32,443 nt of DNA from the NCBI GenBank assembly GCA_028716365.1, contig JAQUPZ010000019.1, positions 1-32,443 of the forward strand, written 5' to 3'. Every line of letters starts with the position of its first letter. The first letter of the stretch is position 1. This DNA comes from Kiritimatiellia bacterium. Lineage in GTDB: Bacteria; Verrucomicrobiota; Kiritimatiellia; UBA8416; YA12-FULL-48-11. Under the pieces are notes generated by a model that saw nothing but the letters and a program-made list of their open reading frames with translations, made no database searches and was not told the DNA's origin. Shown here piece by piece: positions 7,457 through 15,906 of this stretch. The translations under genes were made by a program, and so were the position numbers.

Positions 7457-9274
7457 ATGAAACGTACCATCAATTTACTTGCTGTTTTATGTATGTCAGT
7501 TGTGTACAGCGGGCTTGCGAGTGCAGAACCAGTCAGTACAAATACTCCACCCACCCCGCCGGATTCAATCCACTGGTGGCGAGAGGCTAGATTCGGAATG
7601 TTCATCCATTGGGGTATATATGCCCAGCCCGCCGGTGTCTGGAAAGGTCAGGACATTCCAAGCATTGGCGAGTGGATCATGTATAACGCCAAAATCCCGA
7701 TCCCGGAGTATGAACAGCTCACAAAAACATTCAACCCGGTTAAATTCAACGCCGAACAATGGGTGCTTCTCGCCAAACGCGCCGGTATGAAATATATCGT
7801 GATCACATCCAAACATCATGACGGCTTTGCAATGTTCCATTCGCCATCAAATCCATTCAACATCGTGGATGCCACACCCTTCAAGCGGGACGTCATGAAG
7901 GAACTTGCCGAAGCCTGCCGCAAACATGGCATCAGGCTTTGCTTCTACTATTCACAGGCCCAGGACTGGAATGCACCGGGCGGCGCCGGACATTGGGATG
8001 AGGTGGGCAAAAAAGGCTGGAGTGGCGCGTCTGTGCCGGCTGAAAGGTTCGCAAAATATTTCGAGGAAAAGGCAAAACCACAAGTACGGGAACTGCTGAC
8101 CCAGTACGGACCAATTGGCCTCATCTGGTTCGATACTCCGGTCGTAATCACGCGGGAGCAAAGTCTTGAGTTACGCAAGTTAGTACATGAGTTACAGCCG
8201 GACTGTCTTGTCAGCGGCAGGGTCGGTCACAATGTCGGCGACTACGGGAGCCTGGGCGATAACCAAATCCCCTGCGGACCGGTAAACGGTGATTGGGAAA
8301 CGCCGGCCACCTTGAATGACACGTGGGGTTACAAGAGCAAGGACAACAACTGGAAGTCTGTTGATGATCTTCTGGGCCTGCTGGCGGAACTGGCCAGTAA
8401 AGGCGCAAATTACCTGCTGAATGTCGGTCCTACAGGCGAAGGTGAAATTCCCCAGCCCAGCGTGGAACGTCTTGAGGAAATTGGCAAGTGGATGGCCGTT
8501 AACAGTGAAGCCATTTACGGCACATCGGCAAGTCCATTCCCCTATGAGTTCAAATGGGGACGTATGACCTGTAAGGGAAGCCGGATTTACCTTCTTGTGA
8601 CATCATGGTCTCCTAAGTTTACTCTGAATGGCATAAAGAATAAGGTTTGTAATGCATATCTTTTGGCGGCTCCGGATAGACCTCTGAAATTCAAACAGAC
8701 CTGTGACCAAGCGCTGGATTTCCACTCGATGACGCTATCGTTACCCAAAAAACAACCTGATCCACGCATCCCGGTAGTGGTACTGGAGCTGGATGGCCTG
8801 CCGAATGTCGAAACGGTCGCCTTGCAACAACCTGATGGTTCAATCACATTACCAATACACATGGCCGCTTTCAACGGACCTGACGGCAGTCGAACACCAA
8901 ACCTCACAAGAGGAGGATTACTGAATGACTGGCGTAGTACACAAAACTGGGTGAGCTGGCCGCTCAAGGTCAAGAACATCGGCGAATATAATGTCAGGCT
9001 GGTGTTGGGCTCGCCTCATTGGGAGACCAAAGTCCGCGGCGGTCATAAAGTTGCTGTAACTATCGGCGGCCAGACATTGAAAGGTACCGTCACATCCGAT
9101 GAGGAAATAAAAAGTGTCAGGACCACACATTTCTGGCTGGCCGCAACCAATCTGGGCCGGATACGCCTGGAAAAAGCCGGCACCATGAATTTGGAACTGC
9201 GTGCGGAAGAGATTGCGGCAAAAGCGCCGTCAGGGTTGACGCTTCTCTCATTGGAATTGATACCTGTAAAATAG
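7457..9274 (+). CDS. Secreted alpha-L-fucosidase (GH29)
   Basis: 605 aa. The ATG at 7457 has GGAGG 7-8 nt upstream and starts a signal peptide cleaved near ASA-EP (residue 24). GH29 landmarks are in order: RFGMFIHWGIYAQPAG (44-60), ITSKHHDGFAMF (116-127, His pair at 120-121), CFYYSQAQDW (162-171) and GLIWFDTP (221-228). D226 sits where GH29 enzymes carry the nucleophile. LLNVGPTGEGEIP near 330-345 is the usual end of the catalytic barrel. A C-terminal beta-sandwich (about 480-605) resembles a carbohydrate-binding domain. It hydrolyses alpha-L-fucosyl ends of glycans, probably in the periplasm or outside. It is a single plus-strand gene ending 13 nt from the convergent sialidase-like gene. Linkage specificity cannot be read from sequence. 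Confidence 0.95.
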   Translation: MKRTINLLAVLCMSVVYSGLASAEPVSTNTPPTPPDSIHWWREARFGMFIHWGIYAQPAGVWKGQDIPSIGEWIMYNAKIPIPEYEQLTKTFNPVKFNAEQWVLLAKRAGMKYIVITSKHHDGFAMFHSPSNPFNIVDATPFKRDVMKELAEACRKHGIRLCFYYSQAQDWNAPGGAGHWDEVGKKGWSGASVPAERFAKYFEEKAKPQVRELLTQYGPIGLIWFDTPVVITREQSLELRKLVHELQPDCLVSGRVGHNVGDYGSLGDNQIPCGPVNGDWETPATLNDTWGYKSKDNNWKSVDDLLGLLAELASKGANYLLNVGPTGEGEIPQPSVERLEEIGKWMAVNSEAIYGTSASPFPYEFKWGRMTCKGSRIYLLVTSWSPKFTLNGIKNKVCNAYLLAAPDRPLKFKQTCDQALDFHSMTLSLPKKQPDPRIPVVVLELDGLPNVETVALQQPDGSITLPIHMAAFNGPDGSRTPNLTRGGLLNDWRSTQNWVSWPLKVKNIGEYNVRLVLGSPHWETKVRGGHKVAVTIGGQTLKGTVTSDEEIKSVRTTHFWLAATNLGRIRLEKAGTMNLELRAEEIAAKAPSGLTLLSLELIPVK

Positions 9275-9287
9275 TTACAAACACTAT

Positions 9288-10445
9288 TTATCGTACATTA
9301 TCCGGCAACGGCGGCAACTTTGCGCCAAAGTAAACGGCACGGTGGCGGTTGTCATCAAAGGCGAAATGAAGCCATTGTTTGTCTTTACTGATAAATCCAT
9401 CCGGATAATTGAGCCGGCCTTTCGGGCCATCACACGATTCAGAGACAAGAACACGCCGGTAAGGCCAGGTCTTCATGCCATCGAAACTGATCCAGAGCGA
9501 CAACGGGCTGCGATGCGACGGATTGGGATTATGCAACAGCGCCACGGCATCACCACCGAGCGGATAGAGAGTTGCTTTCGAACCAGGGTTCGGAATATCA
9601 GTTTTAGCTGCAAACTCCGGCCAGGTGCGCCCGCCGTCTTTTGATTCGGCAGAGTACAACACACCGCCGAGCCGGTCCGCGCGAATGATCATGACAACGC
9701 GGCCATCGGACAACTCAACGACATTGTTCTCCGCCCAGCCAAAATAGTGGTCATTAGTTGTCAGCCGGACGTTGCCGTGTTCCGACCAGGTTTTGCCTCC
9801 ATCACAGCTCATGAGCACACCGTTACGGGGATTGGTAAATTTACGTTCAAGCGGCATTCTGGCAGACTCGGCTTCAGGCCCGATATAATGCTGGAAAGGC
9901 AAAAGTATGCGTCCATCGCGGGTAACGATGTGGTTACGAATAAAGGTGCGTTCTTTCAGACGGCCAGGCACCGCTTCCGGCCTGCTCCATGTTCTGCATG
10001 AGTCATCGCTTTGGATAAACCAGGACCGCCAGTTATCGCTCCAGTGCCGCGAGTGTGTTGAGAAAAAAAGCGTACAGCGCCCGTTGAGTATCATCAACTC
10101 CGTCGGTCCCTGTCCGATTGTGGCGCCTGTTCTAGGAAACCCGACGTCGAATGGCTGAAGAGGCAGCCACGTCTTGCCGTGATCGGTACTACGTGTGACT
10201 CCTGTATAATTCAAGGGCGAAGGTTCAGTGTCACCACCGGCAAGTATAAACAAAATCCATGAGCCGTCAGGCAACTCGCGCAGTGTCGTGTCGCACACCA
10301 TGCTGTTCGGCTTCTTGCCGTCATATGCAAGAACGGAACGGTCCTGTTTAGCGTCCGCGGCAGCCTGCTGGTTCCAGTCAACACCCCGCGCGCTGGATGT
10401 TAAGGCCAGCATGATAAAAACAAGTGTGCGTGTTATATCATTCAT
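9288..10445 (-). CDS. Secreted BNR/Asp-box exo-alpha-sialidase-like protein
   Basis: 385 aa with a signal peptide (MNDITRTLVFIMLALTSSARG). Three or four Asp boxes (S-x-D-x-G-x-T-W) are visible: STDHGKTW at 86-93, SDDSCRTW at 146-153 (degenerate), SCDGGKTW at 213-220 and SKDGGRTW at 268-275. This marks a six-bladed sialidase propeller. R170 in FIRNHIV and R255 in VVMIIRADR could belong to the arginine set that binds a carboxylate. The length is normal for single-domain sialidase-like proteins. Relatives are annotated as sialidase or neuraminidase, but this superfamily also includes enzymes for other sugars, so sialic acid specificity is only a possibility. It is the last gene of the long minus-strand run, 15 nt after the GH172 stop; no strong Shine-Dalgarno is seen, suggesting translational coupling. 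Confidence 0.8.
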   Translation of the reverse strand: MNDITRTLVFIMLALTSSARGVDWNQQAAADAKQDRSVLAYDGKKPNSMVCDTTLRELPDGSWILFILAGGDTEPSPLNYTGVTRSTDHGKTWLPLQPFDVGFPRTGATIGQGPTELMILNGRCTLFFSTHSRHWSDNWRSWFIQSDDSCRTWSRPEAVPGRLKERTFIRNHIVTRDGRILLPFQHYIGPEAESARMPLERKFTNPRNGVLMSCDGGKTWSEHGNVRLTTNDHYFGWAENNVVELSDGRVVMIIRADRLGGVLYSAESKDGGRTWPEFAAKTDIPNPGSKATLYPLGGDAVALLHNPNPSHRSPLSLWISFDGMKTWPYRRVLVSESCDGPKGRLNYPDGFISKDKQWLHFAFDDNRHRAVYFGAKLPPLPDNVR

Positions 10446-10460
10446 GAACGTTTCCAGGCG

Positions 10461-11615
10461 TCAGTTAATTTCAAGGAAATCTTTTTCAGGTAATTTTGGA
10501 AAACTGCCATGTGGTTCAGTCTGATACCAGAAAACCGCTGAAGAAATATCGTCCTGCAGTGGAAGATACCGGCCGCCGCTATGCCAGCCAAGCGCCTGCA
10601 TGGTCACCTTCAGGTCTTTGTCAAACCTTACCGGATCCATGATATGCCAGCGATAAAGACCGAAGCGCTGTTGAGACTCGTTGAGGCCGTCCGGACGGAT
10701 AACCTGTGGCATGCCCGCGTAGGACGTTGTGTATTCGCGGTACTCGTTCTTGCCATCGGCGGTACGGGCATGGAAGCCGTACGAACCGCAGAAGTAGTCC
10801 TCCGTCCCCGTCCCGCAGATCGTCGGGAACTCCTTGTCGCCATCCATGTAAAATTTTATTTCGCCCTCACCCCACCAGCCGCTATTGTGGACACCCCATG
10901 CCATATAAGTTCCGACATACTGCCCCTTGCCCCGGATCCCATCAACCAGCGTATAAACCTGTTTATAAGGAAGAGGATTCACCCTTCTGAACTGCGCATG
11001 GAAATATGCCATGTCTTCCGGAACACTGGTCATCGTGTAGTCAATCTGATAATACAAAGTCATGTTTTTTACATCAGTGTTGGTCATGGTTAACCTTGCC
11101 TTTTTACGGAAAGGCATTTGCCAGTATGTATTGAAAGCGCTTCCGGGATTGACACATATCGGCAGTGACGATATCTGGGCGTACTTGCCCCAGCCCATGC
11201 AGAAGAAGTCGCCGACCGGACATTCCACTGAAGGTTCGGATTCACCATCCCAGTACATCCTGAAAATTGAGAGCCGCCAGTTACCGGCGGGCGTCATCCA
11301 GATGTGTTGAATAGCGCCGGCACCGTCAATTTCACCCATCGTAAAAGTCTCACCGGGTTTGATAATCACATACGGATTGACTTTCCAACCCTGCCCGAGA
11401 TCGCGGGCTGCATTCGAAGCAGAACCTTTCTTGGCCATGCCCGCTTTACCTTTTTCACCAGACAAATTTTCCGGACTTATCGAGCGCGTTTGTGCGCTGG
11501 AGAGCCGCGCAAGATTGCCAAGATTCATGTCAAGTCCGTTGAACTGGGAATTCTGCGCAATAACATTTATCGAAACAAACAGCAGCGAGACCGCGAGAAC
11601 ATATATTGTTTTCAT
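10461..11615 (-). CDS. Secreted DUF2961 / GH172-family glycoside hydrolase
   Basis: 384 aa from the ATG at 11615, preceded by AAAGGAGCATT; a longer in-frame start at 11711 would run through a repeat. The signal peptide is MKTIYVLAVSLLFVSINVIAQ. DUF2961 features are clear: FTMGEIDGAGAIQHIWMT (91-108), YWDGESEPSVECPVGDFF (121-138), GWWGEGEIKFYMDGD (246-260) and CGTGTEDYFCGSYGF (267-281). E250, E252 and E272 are candidate catalytic acids. GH172 members described so far act on fructofuranose or arabinofuranose linkages and use a jelly-roll fold with oligomerisation. It lies between the barrel protein at 11888 and the sialidase-like gene. Family sure, sugar unknown. Confidence 0.88.
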   Translation of the reverse strand: MKTIYVLAVSLLFVSINVIAQNSQFNGLDMNLGNLARLSSAQTRSISPENLSGEKGKAGMAKKGSASNAARDLGQGWKVNPYVIIKPGETFTMGEIDGAGAIQHIWMTPAGNWRLSIFRMYWDGESEPSVECPVGDFFCMGWGKYAQISSLPICVNPGSAFNTYWQMPFRKKARLTMTNTDVKNMTLYYQIDYTMTSVPEDMAYFHAQFRRVNPLPYKQVYTLVDGIRGKGQYVGTYMAWGVHNSGWWGEGEIKFYMDGDKEFPTICGTGTEDYFCGSYGFHARTADGKNEYREYTTSYAGMPQVIRPDGLNESQQRFGLYRWHIMDPVRFDKDLKVTMQALGWHSGGRYLPLQDDISSAVFWYQTEPHGSFPKLPEKDFLEIN

Positions 11616-11639
11616 AATGCTCCTTTCTTGTACCGTGTT

Positions 11640-11765
11640 GCCGAAATCAAGATTCCTCTCCGTCAGCCGACGGATCGGAATGACAACTTCCTTGTTTGCG
11701 GATAAGGCCACAAAACGTTGTCATTCTGAGCCCCGACCATCTGAAGTCAGGACGAAGAATCTCTC
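11640..11765. repeat. Two inverted copies of a dispersed intergenic repeat
   Basis: Copy A reads on plus from GTTGTCATTCTGAGCCC (11717) to GAAGAATCTCTC. Copy B reads on minus from GTTGTCATTCCGATCC (11687) to GAGGAATCTTG near 11650. The inner ends, CGGAATGACAAC (11676-11687) and GTTGTCATTCTG (11717-11728), match as an inverted repeat at 11 of 12 positions. The pattern GTCATTC-tGAG ... GAAGAATCT is a common noncoding repeat in many environmental bacterial genomes. It lies in the 272-nt gap (11616-11887) between the GH172 start and the upstream gene's stop; no gene is seen there. Confidence 0.6.
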
Positions 11766-11887
11766 TTTCCTCTTTGCGCAACACACCTTTTTGTTATGAA
11801 CTTCCCGGGTTTTACCAGAAATCAGGACCAGCGTCATTGAGCTTTCGCGCCTATTTGTTGAGATTTTGCGTAAAGGGTATTTGACTC

Positions 11888-13351
11888 TTATTTTAATTTC
11901 AGAATCAGGCATCGCCCTTCGGTTCGCGGCACAGAGACGGTTTTGCCCCCGACATTCAGAGATACCGGCGTGGTGCGGTCATCAAAATCCGTCCGTCGTA
12001 CAAGTATCCGGTCGCCAAGCCGTATGCCGCTGATAACCGTGCCCTGCTCGCGTGGCACATCGAAACAAACCGGCGTGCCTTTTTCCAGGAACTCGCCGTA
12101 TTCGAGCGACGCGGCCCAGACTTCGTGGAGCAATCGCGTTTCCTCTGCCGTCTCATCACGTGGGCACCAGAGGAAAAGTGTATCGTGGCCGCGCAACAGC
12201 ATGTGCCATAGAAGTTCCTGATATTTTTCAGCCGAGAACTGTTTCACCGCCGGATCAGGTTCCTTCGGCGGCGAGGTAGTGTGCCAATGTACAAACGGAA
12301 TACTCGGTACACCTGATATCTTGTGCTCGCCGGATTTCGATGCCACCATCAGCAGATTGTAAAACCAGCGATAATCATAGTTGGCAAAATCATACCAGGT
12401 CGCCGTTGCATACCATGTATAAACTACCGGCATCGAAACCGTGTAACCTGTTAAAGAGAACTCCTGGAACCACGGCCGGTATTTCGCCCGCTGGTCCAAC
12501 TTGAACGGCGCATCAGGCGCGAGCTTCTCAAAATAGTCATACCAGTAACGATAACCATCATTCGGGTAAACCGCATAATTACCGACAAGTGCTTTCGGAA
12601 ATCGTTTTAACACCGGCTCGGCAAAACACTCGCGCTGTATCCGGCAACGAATCGTCCGTAACGCCTTCTGGAATGCATTAAAATCGTTGATATTCGGAAT
12701 ATTTTCACGACAGCGTTTACACCGTTTACAATGAGCCCAGGAATCGTTCCACTCGATCGGTCCATCCACCTCCCAGTCCACAAATATAAAATGGATTTCC
12801 AGCCCTGCCTGCTTATAGGCATCGAGAAACGGTTCCAGCTGATCACGAATCGGCTGGTACCGGTGATCAAGCGCAAACGGACAACCCATTGGCCGTTTCT
12901 CCTCGAATGAAAAATCGAAAAATGGCTTGCCGTCGTCACCAACGTGGGCGGTCTTTTCTTCGCCGTTACAGAAAAAGTGCAGGCATAGAATCGCACTGAC
13001 CGTGATCGGTAAACCAAGTTTTTTCTGCAACTGACCAAGTTTCAATCCTTCTTTTAATGTCTGTTCGCGCCGGTGGGGATTCCACGATGCGATCACCGGC
13101 AATCCGCGCAAATCAAGCGCTTTCAGCAGCCGTTCGGCTTCAACATCATCTTCAGTACCAAGCCCGTGCAGTGCCCAGAGATAAAGAGGCAACCGCTTAC
13201 CGTACGGATGTTTCAACGGTTGCGTGTTGGTCAACACAAGCTCAACTATGTCGCGCTGAGTTACTTTTGGTTTCGCCGGTTTCGTTTGTCCAAAAACCGC
13301 TGTTGAGAAGATAAACGATATTGCAACAAGTCCGAGAATAAGATTTTTCAT
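11888..13351 (-). CDS. Exported putative barrel-fold glycan hydrolase, family not recognised
   Basis: 487 aa from the ATG at 13351; a TTG five codons upstream is also possible. The signal peptide is MKNLILGLVAISFIFSTAVFG. The protein alternates strands and helices like a (beta/alpha)8 barrel: LYLWALHG (57-64), VIASWNPHR (86-94), IHFIFVDWEVDGPIEW (186-201). The acidic strand end D192/E194/D196 is followed by a cysteine cluster C208-x2-C211-x2-C214. Later come MPVVYTWYATATWYDF and LWHMLLRGHDTLFLWCP, rich in aromatic residues that could line a sugar cleft. The last 60 residues form a small beta domain. The family is not recognised. Context (GH172, sialidase-like downstream) and the barrel layout support a secreted glycosidase role, but this is inference. 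Confidence 0.65.
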   Translation of the reverse strand: MKNLILGLVAISFIFSTAVFGQTKPAKPKVTQRDIVELVLTNTQPLKHPYGKRLPLYLWALHGLGTEDDVEAERLLKALDLRGLPVIASWNPHRREQTLKEGLKLGQLQKKLGLPITVSAILCLHFFCNGEEKTAHVGDDGKPFFDFSFEEKRPMGCPFALDHRYQPIRDQLEPFLDAYKQAGLEIHFIFVDWEVDGPIEWNDSWAHCKRCKRCRENIPNINDFNAFQKALRTIRCRIQRECFAEPVLKRFPKALVGNYAVYPNDGYRYWYDYFEKLAPDAPFKLDQRAKYRPWFQEFSLTGYTVSMPVVYTWYATATWYDFANYDYRWFYNLLMVASKSGEHKISGVPSIPFVHWHTTSPPKEPDPAVKQFSAEKYQELLWHMLLRGHDTLFLWCPRDETAEETRLLHEVWAASLEYGEFLEKGTPVCFDVPREQGTVISGIRLGDRILVRRTDFDDRTTPVSLNVGGKTVSVPRTEGRCLILKLK

Positions 13352-13397
13352 AAGTTTTACTTTCAAAAGAAACTGTTCCCCTGCCGCCTTTTACATA

Positions 13398-13472
13398 TAG
13401 TGTCAGACTTGGAAAATAGAAATTAGTTCTTCAGCAATAATTCCTTCAGTCTATTTTCCAGGTCTGACACTA
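13398..13472. repeat. Inverted pair of a 23-bp repeat (hairpin), left edge of GC-rich cassette
   Basis: The 23-bp unit at 13398-13420 starts TAGTGTCAGAC and ends AAAATAGA. Its reverse complement is at 13450-13472 with a single mismatch (22/23), separated by a 29-nt loop. A further copy lacking the first T lies at 14405-14426 on the other side of the gene at 13499. Letters of the type AGTGTCAGGTCT are often seen around REP-associated or IS200-like elements, but no transposase is present. Confidence 0.75.
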
Positions 13473-13498
13473 GAAGTTGCTGCTTCCGCGGTTCGCGT

Positions 13499-14332
13499 TC
13501 ACTTGCACCAGGAGCGGACGACGCCGACCTGCCGGCGCACGTCGGCGAGGATGTCGTCGCCCACGAGGTTCTCGAGCGTGTACCAGCCGCCGTAGCCCGC
13601 CTTGTGCACGTGCCGCACGATCGCCTCGTTCGGCACCGTGCCGGTTCCGAGCGTCGCGTACTTGCGGTTGTTCTCCTTCGTCTGGTCCTTGAGATGCGCG
13701 TGGCGGATGCGCCCTTCGGCGAAGCGCATCATTTCGAGGATGTCCTCGCCGCGCCCGGCGTAGTAGAGGTTGCCGGAATCGAGCGCGAAGCCGAGTTCGG
13801 GGATGTCGGTCAGGAAGCGCTTGAGGTATTTCGTGTACGAGCAGGGGTTGCCCGTGCCGCCGTAGTCCTCGACCGTCACGGTTATCCCCGCGGCGTTCGC
13901 CTTCGCGACGAGTTTCCTGAGTCCCTCGCGGATCCTCACGTAATCCGCCTCCTGGTCACCGTCCTTGGAGAACTCGTCGGGCACGACCATGATCCGCGGC
14001 ACGCCGTACTTGACCGCCGCCGCGACGAACTCGTCGGAATCCTTCGCCCCGCCGTCGGGGCCGAGGAACTTCGGCCAGCCGAAGAAGTTGATCGGCTTGA
14101 GGCCGGTTTTCGCGAGTTCGGGAAGCTTCGGATTTTTGTAGCTCGAATCGAAACCGGTCACGCCGGCTTTCGCGAGCAGCGTCGCCGATTCGCCCAGCGA
14201 AACGCCTTTCGCTTTCGCGACCCGTTCTACCGTGCCCGAAAAGACCGAGATATTGACGGACTCGCCGCAGTTGCAGATACAGCACCCAGCCACAGCCGCG
14301 GCCGCCAACAACGAGACTATGTATTTTTTCAT
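13499..14332 (-). CDS. Exported lipoprotein of the sugar isomerase/epimerase (AP endonuclease 2-like) barrel family
   Basis: 277 aa from the ATG at 14332. The N-terminus MKKYIVSLLAAAAVAGC has a lipobox with C17, so it is probably a lipoprotein. The barrel carries the metal set of xylose-isomerase-like enzymes: E155 in TVTVEDYGG, D185 in GFALDSGNLYY, H211/H213 in RHAHLKD and E254 in YTLENL. Cytoplasmic relatives isomerise or epimerise sugars; exported relatives occur with secreted dehydrogenases. Base composition stands out: hand counts give 72% GC (13501-13560), 63% (13861-13920) and 67% (14161-14220), against about 52% and 43% in flanking 60-nt blocks. With the flanking repeats this indicates recent acquisition. 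It interrupts the run between a dehydrogenase and a barrel protein. Family fairly sure, reaction unknown. Confidence 0.82.
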   Translation of the reverse strand: MKKYIVSLLAAAAVAGCCICNCGESVNISVFSGTVERVAKAKGVSLGESATLLAKAGVTGFDSSYKNPKLPELAKTGLKPINFFGWPKFLGPDGGAKDSDEFVAAAVKYGVPRIMVVPDEFSKDGDQEADYVRIREGLRKLVAKANAAGITVTVEDYGGTGNPCSYTKYLKRFLTDIPELGFALDSGNLYYAGRGEDILEMMRFAEGRIRHAHLKDQTKENNRKYATLGTGTVPNEAIVRHVHKAGYGGWYTLENLVGDDILADVRRQVGVVRSWCK

Positions 14333-14404
14333 GCCGGAATTATGCCATAAATCACCCGGACCGTTCAACAGGAAGTTGAGTTGTTGATAAGAAATTAGGC
14401 TGTC

Positions 14405-14426
14405 AGTGTCAGACCTGGAAAGTAGA
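14405..14426 (+). repeat. Third copy of the AGTGTCAGACCTGG repeat
   Basis: 22 bp starting AGTGTCAGACCTGG, identical to the reverse complement of the 13450-13472 copy except one position (AAAGTAGA for AAAATAGA). It marks the right side of the GC-rich gene. The rest of 14333-14527 is AT-richer and shows no gene. Confidence 0.7.
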
Positions 14427-14527
14427 AAATAGCCGTTTATGACAGTACGAACAACAGATAAAGTTTGGCCTAGTCACGGACCCGGTTATGGTTTTAGGCC
14501 ATCAAGTGTTATATATAAGGAATTATC

Positions 14528-15853
14528 TCACATTGCCCATGGACTGCGCATTGCGCGAGACAACATCTGTTGTGCAGAAATGTCACCAATGATAGATTCG
14601 GTTTGCGCATTCCATCGTATCTTACGGCCCAACTGCATCGCGATATTTCCCAGGTGCCCGACAGTGATTGAGCGTTGTGCCACTTCAATGTTCGAGACGG
14701 GCTGTGCGCGGCTTCTTACACAGTCCAGAAAATTGCGGCGGTGGCTCTGCCGATCCTTCAGATTACGGGACATCCCGTTGCCCAATCGTTCCCTCAGTAT
14801 GTCCCTGGGTTCGGCGTTCACGCCATTGCGGTCCACATGTATCCAGCCTTTATCGCCGATAAAACGGACACCATTTTTAAAAACATCTTCGCTGGCAACT
14901 ACCATCGTGAGTCCGTTTGCGTAACGGCATTCGAACCGGTAAGTGATCGCGGTGTCCCACAAACCTTCAGTGGGAAATTTACCGGCACCTTCCACCTCAA
15001 CCGGGCCGGTATATTCGGTATCCATACCCCATTGTGCGATATCAATATGATGTGCGCCCCAGTCGGTGACCTGTCCGCCGCCGTAATCGCTGATCCAGCG
15101 GAAATTGAAATGGCACCGTTTTTCGGTGTATGGCGCCCACGGCGCGGGACCGAGCCACATCTCGTAATCGAATCCTTCCGGTACAGGCATGACCGGTTGC
15201 GGAGTTGTCGTCGGACCGAAACCAATACCAACCTCCGCACACTTCAGCCGGCCAATGCGTCCGCTACGGACCAGCTCACATGCAAACCGGAAATGCGGCA
15301 CCGATCTCTGCCAACTGCCGGTCTGCCATACCCTGCCGAATTGTTTCACCGCCTCGGCCATCGCGCGACCTTCGGCAACCGTGTATGCCAACGGTTTCTC
15401 GCCGTAAATATCTTTACCTGCCGCCACGCCCATGATTGCAGGTATGGAATGCCAGTGGTCCGGCACCGACAGGCAGAGCAGGTCAATGTCCCGCCTGGCA
15501 ATGACTTCGCGGAAATCGTTGTATTGAGCACAACCCTTATCATTGTAATGCTGGTTTACGACATTAATGCCCTCCTGCCGGCGCGCGGCATCAACGTCAC
15601 AAACTGCAGTTATCTGGCAATCATTTTCCGTAAGAAAACCCTGAAGGTTACGCATACCCATGCTACCAATACCAATGATGGCAAGAGTGAGCCGGTTACT
15701 GGGAGCGGGACGGTTTTCACCACCTAACGCCGAAGCGGGAACAAACACAGGAACGCCGACAGCTGCTGTTGCCGCCGCGGCATGCTTGAGCCAGAGCCGG
15801 CGGCTTATCGGTCGCCCGACCTGCGGTTGCCGGCTACTTACTCTGGTTTTCAT
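14528..15853 (-). CDS. Tat-exported Gfo/Idh/MocA family dehydrogenase (1)
   Basis: 441 aa. The ATG at 15853 has GGTGGAGGTG upstream. A twin-arginine signal (ISRRLWLKH, R18-R19, then an Ala-rich segment ending PASALGG) means export of a folded, cofactor-loaded protein. The Rossmann glycine motif GIGSMG lies at 61-66, the family EKP motif at 152-154 (YGEKPLAYTV), and the C-terminal domain has TDWGAHHIDIAQWGMD, the usual His-containing active-site segment. These enzymes oxidise or reduce sugars with tightly bound NAD(P); GH109 members use the same chemistry to cleave glycosides. It follows the DUF5010-like gene by 53 nt and precedes the GC-rich isomerase-like gene. Location in the envelope is inferred from the Tat signal; substrate unknown. 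Confidence 0.9.
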   Translation of the reverse strand: MKTRVSSRQPQVGRPISRRLWLKHAAAATAAVGVPVFVPASALGGENRPAPSNRLTLAIIGIGSMGMRNLQGFLTENDCQITAVCDVDAARRQEGINVVNQHYNDKGCAQYNDFREVIARRDIDLLCLSVPDHWHSIPAIMGVAAGKDIYGEKPLAYTVAEGRAMAEAVKQFGRVWQTGSWQRSVPHFRFACELVRSGRIGRLKCAEVGIGFGPTTTPQPVMPVPEGFDYEMWLGPAPWAPYTEKRCHFNFRWISDYGGGQVTDWGAHHIDIAQWGMDTEYTGPVEVEGAGKFPTEGLWDTAITYRFECRYANGLTMVVASEDVFKNGVRFIGDKGWIHVDRNGVNAEPRDILRERLGNGMSRNLKDRQSHRRNFLDCVRSRAQPVSNIEVAQRSITVGHLGNIAMQLGRKIRWNAQTESIIGDISAQQMLSRAMRSPWAM

Positions 15854-15906
15854 CACACCTCCACCTGAATTATTCACTAACCTTATCGAAGGGCAAGAAT
15901 TTTGTT

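Noticed and set aside
9275..9287. Terminator between the convergent fucosidase and sialidase-like genes
   Set aside because: The gap is 13 nt with no stem-loop.
13604..14350. 248-codon open frame on the plus strand in the GC-rich cassette
   Set aside because: High GC suppresses stop codons on both strands; the product is Arg/Val/Glu-rich with no motif, while the minus frame has lipobox and metal residues.
14675..15727. 350-codon open frame on the plus strand
   Set aside because: Antisense to the Tat dehydrogenase, whose Rossmann and EKP motifs are unambiguous.
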